A stretch of DNA of 64,000 nucleotides from Cephalotus follicularis. Its lineage: Eukaryota; Streptophyta; Magnoliopsida; Oxalidales; Cephalotaceae. A model generated the notes under the pieces. It made no database searches. It was not told the origin of the DNA and saw nothing but the letters and a program-made list of their open reading frames with translations. Below are positions 20,107 through 30,957 of this stretch, one piece after another. Every line of letters starts with the position of its first letter. Position 1 is the first letter of the stretch. Where the stretch lies: assembly GCA_001972305.1 (NCBI GenBank), contig BDDD01000352.1, forward strand, positions 471,832 to 535,831. The letters run 5' to 3'. Made by a program: the position numbers and the translations under genes.

Positions 20107-21054
20107 ATGCACCAAGATGCAATCAACTTCATAAGGAAATGTGATAAGTGTCAGAGGAATGCCAACATAAACAGAAAACCATCAGTTCTTTTGACATCTA
20201 TCACCGCCCCTTGGCCCTTTGCACAATGGGGGATGGATTTTTTCCGACCATTACCAGTGATAATAGGGCAGAGAAAGTACCTCATTGTTGCTGTGGACTA
20301 CTTCACCAAATGGGTAGAAGCCGAGTCCCTAGCCACAATAACAAAGAAGAATACGAAAAGCTTCATCTGGAAGTCAGTCATTTGTAGATTTGGAGTCCCT
20401 AGAGTAATTGTCTCTGATAATGGGAAGCAATTTGACTGTCAAGTTTTTCGCGTTTTTTGTAAAGAATGGAGGATTGAGCATAGGCTTGCATCGGTAGCCT
20501 ACCCCCAGAGCAATGGCCAAGCAGAGGTCATTAACAGAGAGATCCTCTTAGGGTTGAAAAAATGCCTCGAAGATTGCAAAGGGAGATGGACAGAGGAACT
20601 ACCAAGTGTGTTGTGGGCTTATAGAACCACTACTCGGACAACAACTGGTGAGTCCCCATTTAGCCTTTGTTTTGGATTAGAAGATATGATACCTGTGGAG
20701 ATTGGGGTGCACTCTCTTGGAGTTGTGCATTTCAACGAAGCTAATAATGAAGAAGGGTTGAGAAATCTCCTCGGCTTAGTGGAAGAGCTCAAAGATAAAG
20801 CTACAATCAGAGTAGCAGCTTACCAACAGAGGGTGAGCCGTTATTACAATAAAAGAGTAAATCTCAGACCACTAGGGGAGGGAGACCTAGTCCTCCGTAA
20901 TGCGGTAATAGCTGATCCTACCGGCACCAGAGGGAAGTTAGCTCCTAACTGGGAGGGGCCCTACAAGGTGAAGAAAGTGCTCCAACCTAGAACATTCAAA
21001 CTTAAAACTCTGGGGGGCAGGGAGTTCCTAGAGTTTGGAATGCCGAGCACCTAA
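20107..21054 (+). pseudogene. Gypsy-1 integrase (open, but cut off from pol)
   Basis: An open frame of 315 codons with the zinc-binding CDKC, the catalytic Asp in VDYFTKWVEAE, Asp in SDNGKQFD and Glu in YPQSNGQAEVINREI, and the C-terminal KLAPNWEGPYKVKKV. It is the best-preserved domain of this element. It is out of frame with the protease remnant, so it has no natural way to be expressed as part of pol. Confidence 0.88.
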
Positions 21055-21409
21055 GGAAGTACTATCAATGATATCACATATGTACAAATGTTCAAGAATT
21101 TCAATGCAAAGAATTTTTTCTTCAAAAATAGCAGAGAACAAGATAGTAGTTCTAAGTTTGTTAGGGACAGAAGGTCCAATGTCCACGTCATTAAACCTCT
21201 GAACAGCCTCCGATAAGTTCCCTCAATTAAAAGTTTTGATACAAGCTTATCAGACTACATTCCCAAGGGAACGATTAGAGCCGGCCTTGATACAAGACCA
21301 AAGCTCTCCCAAGTCTCAAGAAGACCAAAAACTCACAAGGGAGTAATCAGAACAGACTAAGTATCAAAGTAGACTAAAGTCTCGAACAGACTAAGGTCTT
21401 CAGCCCAAA

Positions 21410-21625
21410 AAGACTCTGTCAGAGGAGCACCCAAAGACTACCATCAGAGGAGCACTAAAGACTTCTAAGGGAGCAGTACTAAAAGACTCCTAAGGGAGCA
21501 AAGTTAAAAAAGTCCTAAGGGAACAACTAAAAGACTCCTAAGGGAGCAAAGTTAAGAGATTCCTAAGGGAACAACTAAAAGACTTTAAAAGAAGCAATCA
21601 AAAAGACTTCCAAGGAAGCAAACGC
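21410..21625 (+). repeat. Tandem repeats in the Gypsy-1 3' region
   Basis: About eight imperfect units of 24-30 bp around AAAGACTCCTAAGGGAGCAA. Each unit carries a small self-complementary CTCC...GGAG. The same unit in the opposite orientation occurs in Gypsy-2 at 40190-40331. Tandem repeats in the 3' untranslated region are a known trait of Tat-lineage elements. Confidence 0.75.
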
Positions 21626-21639
21626 AGGTCGGCAAAGCC

Positions 21640-22200
21640 ATAAGAACTTACCAGACCAATCCAATATCGTAACTTGAGAGGTGAACCCATAAGAACTAGC
21701 AACGATCAAAGTTGTTGGACTGAGCGCTTTGATACAGGTGTCCCCATGAGGATTGCAAGCTCAGACGACCTGGTCTGAGAAATATCAGACTATACGATAT
21801 CCTGGTCTACAAATATATAAGAACATGTCAGACCAGACCTAATACTTAGTCTGCGAACACTCAAGAACTCGCAAAGACTAAGTCTCTTTGCCTAAGCGCT
21901 TTTGATACAAAGTGTCCTACGGGGACTAGAAAGCTTAGGTAATCTAGTTTGAGAAATATCAGACCACTATAAAAGAAGTCTACAAATAAGATAGACTAAG
22001 TGAAAATTCCTAAGGGAATTACAAAGGCTTGAACGAAGCAGAAATTAAGTTCTATTACTTATATTAAGTTTTCCTAAGGGAGATATGAATGTCAGCTGGA
22101 GCAAAAAAGTCAAAGTTTTATTGCTTGAAAACAAAAAGTACATTGAGAAAATGAGTACAAGGTACAAGGAAAAAAAGAAAAATTCTACCCTAAGCTTCAT
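21640..22200. other. Gypsy-1 3' noncoding region
   Basis: Contains two diverged copies of a segment of about 200 bp (around 21660-21800 and 21815-21990), both with GAGCGCTTTGATACA-like and GAGAAATATCAGAC motifs. No coding content seen. Confidence 0.5.
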
Positions 22201-22204
22201 CCCC

Positions 22205-24578
22205 TTAAGGGATATTATATACATAAGGAGAATGAGGTATTTGAGAGTCCTCAGGTGAAGGAACAAAATTGGGATCCTCGGTAAGACCGGTGTAAGGGAC
22301 CATAGCACCTGGAAGCTCTACCCTAGGTGATTCCACAGATCCCCAAGCACGATGCTCTTCTTTCTCGAATGCCTGAAGAGCTTTCTCTTCTTCTGCATCA
22401 ACTCCTTTGGGAAAAAATTCGAACTTGGCCACTAACGGACCACAAATGACAGAGCCAGAAGAACCTTTGGATGACAGGCAATCAAGTTGCGACAGGTGTA
22501 AACCCCCTGCGATAAAGTGCTGCATATTCCTTAAGGACTTCCTCAGCAAAACCTTGGGAAGCCCTTAAGTCATCCACGGCTTTGGATAAAGCACCTTGGA
22601 ACTCAGCCAAAGTTTTGAATTCCGTGAAAGCCTTTTCTACTGCCGCTTGAGTTTGAGCAGCCCCCATCTCTTGCATCCTTGAGAGCCTATCTTCCATGGT
22701 CTTCAATCAATCCTGAAGCTTTATGTTGTAGTGAACAACAAGTTCACTTTCCCTCGTATCCTTGACTAGAGCGTCGAGAGCCTGCCTTTTCTCCTCCATG
22801 AAAGACTCTTGTGCCCCGAGTACCTCCTCCAGCTTGGCACGGGCCGCATCAGCCTACTTTTTGAGCTCCGCAACCTCAGTTTGAAGCTGCTCAATAAGCG
22901 CACAGTCGTCCTTGGCGTTCCCCAGTAGGATATAGTCATCATTCAAATCCTGGAGAAGAAAGTTCAAAGTTAAAGGAAGAACATAGAGTTTACTTAAATA
23001 GAAAATGAGAGGAAGTTACAAACATTGATGTTGCTCTAAAAGATATGGGTCCAAACTTGACTGACAGACCAGTTTTCTCTCGCATCCATCTCGACAGGAA
23101 GGAGGCACAACCTGCTAAGATCAACGGCTGCCCCAGGGGTTTTCAAGCTAACACCCAAGTTGCCAAGTTCTTCAAGCACCTCCCTTAGTCGGCCGTTATC
23201 CAAGGGCGCGTCAGGGCGGATAGGTTCCTGAGGACTCACCTCGGGAGCGCCTTCCCGAGAATAACCATCCCCATATCTCCTTCTCTTCTTTTGCTTGTTG
23301 GAGGGAAGATATGGTGGGTCTTTGGCGATTCTCTTTCCATGTTCATCTCTTACCCTAGCAGCCTCAGCCACAGTAGCAGCGGCCTTAGCTTCAGCAGCAG
23401 CTGCCTCAGCAATGGCCTCCTTTGCTGCTCTCTTCTCCTTCGCCGCAGTAACTTTCTGCAGAGCTCTTTGCTTCTCCTCCTATGCAGCAGCCCTTGCTTG
23501 CTCCCTAGTAGCTCTCAAAACATCAATGGTGGGTTACCGAGAAGCCATTGCTGCGTGGAACCACAAGAAGATAGTAAAAAATATGACAAAAAATATAGTT
23601 TGAAATAAGAAAAGAATACATTAGTTGCAGAGGAGGTGAAGAAGGCTTAATACAGCTTTCCCCCTCGATAACAGGCGAGGACACGGGTTCTTCTCGGATA
23701 TTTTGAACCCCCCCTCTCTCTACCCCCACCGAGATCTCCTCTTCCTCGTCCAAAAGATTTCGCCGACCATAGGACATGCTCAGCCCAACTTGGCGCAGAC
23801 GATCCTCCCATATGGTGGAATTCACTTCCTCTGGCTCCAGAGAAGAGAGCTTCGTCAGGTCTGCCTTCTCAGCTACAGACAAAATTGTCCTCTGATTGAG
23901 ATGTTGGGTATCCAATGAGTCGCACCACTGGCAAGGAGTAAAGCTAGGGAGGTTCCTAATAAGGAAATACCTCCCTATCCAGCACTTGACGAACTGTGTA
24001 GGGTCCACCAACTTCTTGGCCTGACTAACGCACGACTTGAAGTAATAACCGCGCTTGCCTGGAGAAGCATTAATGGAATGGAACTCCTTGAATAGCCCCA
24101 CCATTGCGGTCACCCCCGTCTCCAAGCACTTCACTAAGAAATCTATGATGAAGACCCAGAATTGAGCTAGAAGCAATGAAGGGTGAATCTGGTAGTGCCT
24201 CAAAATTGCAATGGCAAAGGGTGGTATGAGAAGTTGTAGGCCATGAGACAGAGCATCTTCAAACACTACAAAGAGGCCATGTTTGCTTTCTATGGCCTCC
24301 TTGGGATCTCGGGGAAGCGAGTATTCTAAGCTCCTTTGGAAACAATACTTTTTGGCCAAACTCTTCACTTTGTCCCGAGAAAGCACGCTCCTATCAAAGT
24401 GGGTCCTAAAAACTTGGGCCCCAGCCTCAGTAGAAATGACATATGGGACGCCCGCAGAGGCGGCATCCATGTGCTCCTCGACACCAAGAGGACACTCGGC
24501 GATAGTAACCTCTCCTTGCAGGCGGTGCACCAAATTTGGATCGGTAACTTGTCTGGCGGTTTGTTTAGTCCTGGCCAT
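22205..24578 (-). pseudogene. Antisense accessory gene of Gypsy-1 (Transposase_28-like, H3-tail-like N-terminus)
   Basis: Three exons on the - strand: 24578-23654, 23550-about 23040, and 22949-about 22205. Exon 1 is open for 308 codons and starts MARTKQTARQVTD; residues 2-9 equal the first eight residues of mature histone H3. It continues with a Transposase_28-type region (HGLFVVFEDALSHGL, IPPFAIAILRHY, SPGKRGYYFKS). The donor is AAGCT|GTATTA and the acceptor CCACGCAG. Exon 2 is an Ala/Lys/Glu-rich coiled coil followed by a basic patch (KQKKRRR); it has a TAA four codons after its ATG. Exon 3 is a second coiled coil with stops and a frameshift near 22500. Exon positions match those of the Gypsy-2 copy. 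The function is unknown. The gene is broken but exon 1 is intact. Confidence 0.8.
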
Positions 24579-25097
24579 CTGGATATTTGTGAAAAAGAGA
24601 GAGAGAAATAGAAGATAAGAAGTCGAGAAAAACCCTTGGTTTACCCAAACAGATTTACAAGATCAACAAAATAAAACACTTCACCTGAGATAATCGCAAG
24701 GAAGATTTAGGGAGAGATTGATTTGAAAGCTGGGAAGGTTGAAAGATTTGAGAGAACGAAGACTTTGAAATCTGAAGAGAGGTAAAAAGACTTCACCAAG
24801 AAGGAAAAGCAGTTTAAAGAGCTCAAGATTGATTTCAGGCCATGCGCTCTCTGCTAGGTTAAATGGTAGAGATGGGCCCATCAAATCAGGTGTAGGAAAC
24901 AAAGAGTTTATGCGCAACAATTGAAAAGACACAAGCGGAAAAAATGCTTCCTCTGCCGCATCATAATTAACACTAGATTTGGGCCAAGTAGCAAGGCCCA
25001 AAAGACAAAGTAGTCCGCATCATACATTACAGGCCTGCTTAAAGAAAGAATACTTCCTCATATGGTCTTTTCCTCTGTCAAGCCTAGAAAATGAAGA

Positions 25098-25109
25098 CTA
25101 GGGGGCATA
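25098..25109 (+). promoter_or_regulatory. Polypurine tract of Gypsy-1
   Basis: The purine-rich ACTAGGGGGCA directly precedes the 3' LTR start at 25110. Confidence 0.75.
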
Positions 25110-25612
25110 TGATATGGAAAAATTTCTGTATATAATAAAACTGTCACGTGTCTTCTGGAAAAAACAGGACAAGTGTCCTCTGGAGCTGCAGACACGTGGT
25201 CTGGTGATTTGTAATCTGAAAAGATAACGCACATCATAATGCTCTGGCGTCAAATCAGGGAAATGGCGAGATACTTGGCCGTTTCCTAGGGGTACAATAA
25301 TCATCTATGCAATGAAATTCAAGGCAGTTGCAATCAGGTTCTATAAATACAACAAAGCAACACTTTATATAGATCTTTCAATTCTAGACTAAAAAGAGCA
25401 TTTTTGTTGTCTTCTCTGCCATTACTAACTTAAGCATCGGAGAGTCCCCAGGAGTAATACCTCATGGATCTTCGTTTAGTTTGCTTTTTGTGTGCAGGGA
25501 GGACCATCAAACACCGTTCAAACACCTTTGTTGGAGCATTCGTGATGTTTCCTTGAACAAATCAAACCTCTACGCATAAAAAACTGTTTTGGTATTGATT
25601 TTGACATCAACA
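25110..25612 (+). repeat. 3' LTR of Gypsy-1
   Basis: Homologous to 16903-17404 over its whole length with many substitutions and a few indels. It is followed by the target duplication GTGAC. Confidence 0.93.
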
Positions 25613-25617
25613 GTGAC

Positions 25618-26411
25618 TAAAGCTATTTGATAGTGTGTTCTGTGAAGTAAATTTCTGGTGGAAGATAACGTTAAGTGACATCATCAAAAGGAAGTGTTAA
25701 ATAGAGGAAAACTCATGATAGAATCATTTCATTCCAATTTATTGAAAGGCTTCATTCAAAACCACAAGCTGAAATAAACTTGGAGCTAATCATTAATATT
25801 TTATTATTGTTAATTTTCATCACCAATATGCACACTATTTTTAGTACAATAGGTTTAATGTTATATTACTTGTATCATTGGGCTTTGGTGAATTTATATT
25901 GCTAGAGGCCTTAAAGTTAGTCTAGGGAGTTGCCCACGTTGTCGTTGTAATGATACATGTTTTTTTTTTTTTTAGAGTAACATCATTATGAACTATAAAG
26001 TAGTTATCAAGTAGTACAACACATTAGTATGCAAATGCGAGCTTCATATACACCTAAAACAGTTAAAGCTACATTGTTCACTTTACTGTGAATAAAAAAC
26101 TCTTGGTTTCATATTTATGGTTTCGGCTTCTTTGATTGATGGCTTCTTTGATTGTTGTTGGAGCATTGGAAATCTGTAGGTCTATCCACAGATGGTCAAC
26201 CTCTTAATATGCATAACCTTTTATTCATCTGTTTGATTGTTGATTTGGTCAAACAACCAGATAAATTTTTTATTTACTCTGTATTCTTAAAATTTGAGTC
26301 AATTTAGGAATCCTATATAGTTTATCCCCAAAATGAACTCGACTGTGAAATTGTAACAACATTGTCAAAAATTGGGATGAGCACTGCACCAGCACATATA
26401 TGTCAACTCAG
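25618..26411. other. AT-rich spacer right of Gypsy-1
   Basis: No gene or repeat recognised. The homopolymer T-tract at about 25962 and short direct repeats such as GGCTTCTTTGATTG at about 26125-26160 are the only structure. Confidence 0.5.
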
Positions 26412-27245
26412 TTCAGGACACGTGTCATGTCCAATTGACAAACATTAGGCACGTAGGAGACTAATTTTGTAAATTTAGGCCAAGTGTCCTGTCCAATCGA
26501 CAACCACTCTGCACATAAAAGACTAATTTTGTAAATTGAGGACACGTGTCAAGTCCTATTGACAAACACTAGGCACGTTGGAGACCAATTTTATAAATTG
26601 AGAACACTTGTCATGTCCAATCAATACTCATGACCAAAGAGGTCAATTTCTTAGATTGAGAATACGTATCATATCCAATCGACAAACACTCATGACCCAA
26701 GAGGCTAATTTTATAAATTGAGAACACGAGTCATGTTTAATCGTTAAACACTCGACACACAGGAGACTAATTTTATAAATTGAGAACACGTATCATGTCC
26801 AATTGTTAAACACTCACAACGTAGGAGATCAATTTCGTAAATTGAGGCACGTGTCAAAACTAATTGACAAACAATCATGACCTACAAGGACAAATTTGTA
26901 AATTAAGGGCACGTGTCATGTCCCATCGACAACGCTCATGACGTACGAGGCCAATTTCTTAAATTGATGACATATGTCATGTTTAATCGACAAACAATCA
27001 TGACATACAAGGCCAATTTCGTAAATTAAAGGCACGTGTCATATCCAATTAACAAACATTCATGACCAACGAGGCCAATTTCGTAAATCAACACGTGTCA
27101 TGTCCGATCGACAAATACTCATAACCTATAAGACTAATTTCATAAATTGAGGACACATGTCATGTCCAATCGATAAACACTCATGACCTACGAGGCTAAT
27201 TTCGTAAATTAAGGGCACTTGTTATGTCCAATTGACAAACACTAA
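26412..27245 (+). repeat. Minisatellite, about 62 bp x 14, with G-box-like cores
   Basis: Fourteen diverged units. Each contains a version of ACACGTGTCATGTCC, AATCGACAAACACTC, ATGACCTACGAGGC and AATTTCGTAAATTGAG. The period is about 62 bp. The CACGTGTC core (G-box/ABRE type) is intact in about six units. There is no coding potential. Confidence 0.85.
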
Positions 27246-27612
27246 TGACTTCTTCAATGACATACTTTTGGTCGCACAAGCTAAGGGAACATGACTTCTT
27301 CAATGAGAAAAAAAATGCAATAACACAAAGTTAGAGTTTGGTAACGTTAATGACCAATAAAAACAACAGTTTTATTCTAAAATATTTGGATTTTGGGACT
27401 TAAAGGGAAAATAGTCTGGTTTAAAAACTCATATTGAAATAGCGACGTTTAAAATTATCATAATTGTTACAATTTACCGTATGTGTTACCAATTTTATAA
27501 TAATTGTTATAATTTTATAATATCGTTATCAATTATATTTCTCTTTAAAAACTTTGCACCATTTATTATTGTTTCCAAAACTGTTATTTGTAACGTGTTT
27601 TGTTATATTTTA

Positions 27613-29080
27613 GGGTAAAATACAAAACCCCCTGAGGTTTAGACGCGTTAACATTTTTTCCCTTCTGTTTTCAAATATTACAAATACCTCAACGACACCT
27701 TTTTTTTTTAAATTTTGTGTTAAATTTTGTGAAATTACCATTGTACCATCACTAACGCTAATCCCAAAATGTTTTTTTCCCACCACTCTGTCTACTTTTC
27801 CTCTTAGCCCATATCATCTCAACTGCAACTTCTATCTCAATAATAACATTAAAAAAAAAAAAAAAAACATAAACCTCTCCACTAAAAAAAACATAATCTT
27901 TCATTTCCTTTCTTGAACCAGCCATTTCAAAGCGTCCTTTTCATTTTTTTACCTCGCTCTTTCTTTTCCTCATCTACTCTCTAGCCCTCACAATCACCCT
28001 TGGTTTACAAGTAACGCCGGCGGTTTCGCAGGCAAACAACATCGGCGAAGCCGCCGGCTTCTCCCTCTTCACTCTCTTCTCGACTTTCCCTTGGGTTTTT
28101 TTTAAAAAAAAAAACAGATAACACACACGTAAACAAAAAGGGCATGCATTTCAAAAGGGGCCAAGACACACGGATCTGGCGGCGTTGTTTGGATGGCTGG
28201 GTTTGTGTGAGGGGCTGGTTTAAGTTATTGTGAGGCTGCTTTGGTGAAGTTGCTGTTTTGGGTGACTGGGTTTGTGTGAGGAGGGCTGTTGGCATGGTTA
28301 CTTGGCCAGTAGATGTGGTTCTCGTGTTTGTGTTGCTGTTTGGAGTTGATTTGGGTTGGTGATGTATTTGGGGTGTTATGGGTGGTTTGATTGTTTGATA
28401 TGGTTGTGGATTTGGGTGAAGGGGTTGAAGATTGTTGTAGTCGTGGGTTTACAGTGGCTATGGATTTGAGGGGTAGTGGGTTTTCTTTTGTGTATTGTTG
28501 TGTGATGAGTTTGTGGTCAATGATAAGGATTAGGTATGCACCTGATGATGAATATCAGTCATAGATAAGGTCAATTCTAGGAAAACTTTGGTGGTTGCTA
28601 AGACAACAGCACCGTTTGCATGTTGAAGTCTATCTTCAGGGAAATTCATGATGTCAAATATCTCACTACTCTCCAAAGGCAAGTATTTAGTGACCAACTA
28701 AAGCACAAGGCATTGTGCCCATTCACTTATAAATTCCTTGATCTTGCACATTAAAACACATAAGTTCTCTGAGGTGCAGTGGTGCTCATCGGTGGTTGGA
28801 CGTGGTGGAGGATGGTGGTTGAAAGTGCTTGACAGTGGTGGTTCCTTGGTGGTGTTTGAGAATGGTGGAATATGGTCCAGGTGCATTGTAATTTTTTTTT
28901 TGTTTAGGTTGAAAATAAGGGTATTTTTGGATTTTCAATAAATTTTACTAACTTTATCTAACGGAAAACTAACGGAGGGGAAACATTAAATGAATTCAAA
29001 CTTCAATGAGTTTTTTTATAATATTTGAAAATATATAGGGTAACGAATCTAAAATTCAACGGAGTTTTTGTTTTTTACCC
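27613..29080. mobile_element. Mutator-like element carrying a host gene fragment (Pack-MULE)
   Basis: The ends are long, diverged inverted repeats of about 100 bp: GGGTAAAATACAAAACCCC at the left and the complement of GGGTAAAAAACAAAAACTCC at the right. They are flanked by a perfect 9-bp target duplication TATATTTTA (27604-27612 and 29081-29089), the Mutator signature. No transposase is present. The interior is richer in GC than the surroundings and includes an AP-4 beta-adaptin fragment (28540-28745). Confidence 0.87.
28540..28745 (-). pseudogene. Captured fragment of an AP-4 complex beta-adaptin gene
   Basis: On the - strand a frame of about 68 codons reads EWAQCLVL, stop, LVTKYLPLESSEIFDIMN, then EDRLQHANGAVVLATTKVF and LTLSMTDIHHQV. 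These are strongly conserved in the adaptin trunk of plant AP-4 beta subunits (vesicle coat adaptor at the trans-Golgi). A premature TAG replaces the expected Glu codon. It is a short internal piece inside the Mutator-like element and not a working gene. Confidence 0.85.
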
Positions 29081-29089
29081 TATATTTTA

Positions 29090-29335
29090 TTGAATATATT
29101 ATCATCATTATGACTGTTAATAAATTTAGATTATCTGTTAATGCCATTAAACTTTATATTTAAATTTAATAACTTTACAATATTGGTTATCTTTACTGAA
29201 ATAATTATCTTTTATGTACTTTGTTATTTTTATTAAATTTCTTATTAGTTACTAGTATGGTTAAAAATAAACAATATTAGTTACGATTTATAAGTTTTGT
29301 AGTTATTTACTATTTTGTTTGAAATTTATAGTATT
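29090..29335. other. AT-rich spacer
   Basis: Very AT-rich, without features. It is the left host flank of the outer element Gypsy-3; its continuation is at 54833 onward. Confidence 0.5.
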
Positions 29336-29340
29336 ATTAC

Positions 29341-29628
29341 TGTTGATACAGAAATCCTTCTCTCAACAGTATCCTACGTGGAGGACTTTTATTTGTTAAG
29401 AGAAACGCTAGCCAAAGGATACCTGGAGGAAGAATGTGATCTCGGACACCTGCACAAGGTAACAAAAATGGTGGAAAGTTCAGAAGGTTGTTCTCCCGGG
29501 GACACTCCGACGCTCAAGTTAGACAAAGTGCAGATGAAATTAAGCTCTCTTGAATATAAAAATTGCTGACCTTTGTTCAGTGTGTTGAACTTGTATTTAT
29601 AGTGGAACTTTGTAACTGATAGAGCGTG
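29341..29628 (-). repeat. 3' LTR fragment of Gypsy-3
   Basis: Matches 53822-54109 with about four differences, all transitions. It stops abruptly at GAGCGTGAAA, where unrelated LTR-like sequence begins. Confidence 0.85.
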
Positions 29629-30820
29629 AAAACAAATAACTCAAACACACAATTGCGGAAATGTAAAGAGTGTAGGGTTGAGAGAATTTGCAAACGGATA
29701 TATAGTGGTTTGACAAACTGTCTACGTCCACTCCCCAAGGCCTCCCCTTGAGTATTTCACTAGATGTGCCCCAATCCGGGCTTGAAACTCCAACCGAGCT
29801 TCAACGAACTTCGCTCCAACCAAGGGAATTACAAATTTGCTCCAACCGAGCAAACACAAGAGACAACCTCTCTTGTATATGTGAAAGTAATGTTTAAAGG
29901 TTACAAATTCGTAATGAATTTGTTTTACAATATAGCTCAATTTGGACAAAGCATTAAGTGTATATGAAATGTAAACGTAGAGCTTTGTAAAGTATAGGAT
30001 TGCTTCGAATTGATCTCTTTTGATGGGTGAAAGCTTTGAGATTGTACTTGAGATAGCTTGAAAGAATATGCAACTTGAATGCTTGATCACTTGTGCAAGA
30101 GCTCCAATTTTCCTTAAATAGGTGTGCCTCCAACAGATCTATTTTTAATGGTCTGTTACAAATCCAGTCGGTTGGATTTATACGGCAGTCAGTTGGATTG
30201 ATGGCGCGTATATTTGAATATAGCCGTTGGTGATGGACAGTCGGCTGTCTCCTCTGGGCAGTCGGCTGGTGGAGCTTGGCAGTCGACTGGTTACTCTGTT
30301 CCAGTCGGCTGTGGAGCTGAAATTAGAGTTACATATGCTACTGCCTGATTTTGCACAAATGTGGACAGTCGGCTGGATTCACTGGCAGTCGACTGGTGCC
30401 CTGCTTCAGTCGGCTAGATGAGGTGTTAACATGATACAGAAGCTACTGCCTGAAATGTGCACCTATGGCAGTCGACTGGACCCCTGTGGCAGTCGACTGT
30501 CTTGGCCTGACAGTCAACTAAAGCCCTGTGGCAGTCGGCTGGATCATGTGTTCTGCAATTTCTGGACTTGGTTGAAGAACCAGTCGGCTACACAACCTAT
30601 GGAAGTAGACTACACAACCTTGGGCAGTCGACTGGATTGCTTGCCAGTCGGCTGGATTGCCCTGTACCTGCAGAAATGATCTTGGCACAACTTTGGACAT
30701 AAAATCAAGTGAGTATATGAAGTTATAACTAATAGAATTATGCATACAAGTAATCTATGTTTGTTAATCATCAAAATAACATATGGTAATGTAATTAATC
30801 GGGGTTGCAAAGGCCAACAA
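29629..30820 (+). repeat. Copia-type LTR fragment with a CAGTCGACTG motif array
   Basis: Looks like the LTR of a plant Copia element: it ends ...TTTGTTAATCATCAAAATAAC... and GGCCAACA at 30820, and includes TCCACTCCCCAAGGCCTCCCCTTG. The start appears truncated at the Gypsy-3 LTR junction. No associated gag or pol follows, so it is a solo or broken LTR. The assignment rests on general resemblance only. Confidence 0.5.
30164..30657 (+). repeat. Dispersed 10-bp motif array, CAGTCG(A/G)CTG
   Basis: Sixteen copies by eye of CAGTCGGCTG, CAGTCGACTG or close variants (CAGTCGGTTG, CAGTCAACTA), spaced irregularly by 15-80 bp. CAGTCGACTG is a perfect palindrome. Confidence 0.85.
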
Positions 30821-30957
30821 ATGCAGACCAAGGAAACCGTCAAGATGATTTACGAGAGAAATGGCTTGAAGCAGAAGCTGCTGAGCTTGACAAAAGAGAC
30901 AAGTGTGCACTACTTTTTGACAAGCACATGGAGATGCTCATGGTTGTGGAAGAATAA
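30799..30957 (+). other. Possible terminal exon of an unidentified gene
   Basis: A frame with coding-like composition ends [19 protein letters not shown] and LMVVEE before TAA 30955-30957. It may begin at an AG acceptor at 30811-30812. The following 250 bases are AT-rich like a 3' UTR. It starts where the Copia-type LTR ends, so the upstream part of the gene would have been displaced. Family not recognised. Confidence 0.25.

Larger units (their letters stand above)
16903..25612 (+). mobile_element. Gypsy-1: Tat-type Ty3/gypsy element, RT-RNase H deleted
   Basis: Two full LTRs (16903-17404 and 25110-25612) are flanked by the target duplication GTGAC (16898-16902 and 25613-25617). Order on +: primer site, gag, protease, deletion junction, integrase, tandem-repeat 3' region, antisense gene, polypurine tract. 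About 2 kb of reverse transcriptase and RNase H present in Gypsy-2 is absent at about 20085-20107. The LTRs differ at roughly one position in fifteen by eye, so this is an older insertion than Gypsy-2. Confidence 0.93.

Noticed and set aside
26412-27245. CRISPR-like array
   Set aside because: Diverged 62-bp units without unique spacers, in a plant nuclear context; it is a minisatellite.
28005-28295. 96-codon - strand frame within the Mutator-like element
   Set aside because: Low-complexity Gln/Pro/Thr-rich translation; no similarity recognised. It could be part of captured DNA but not supported.
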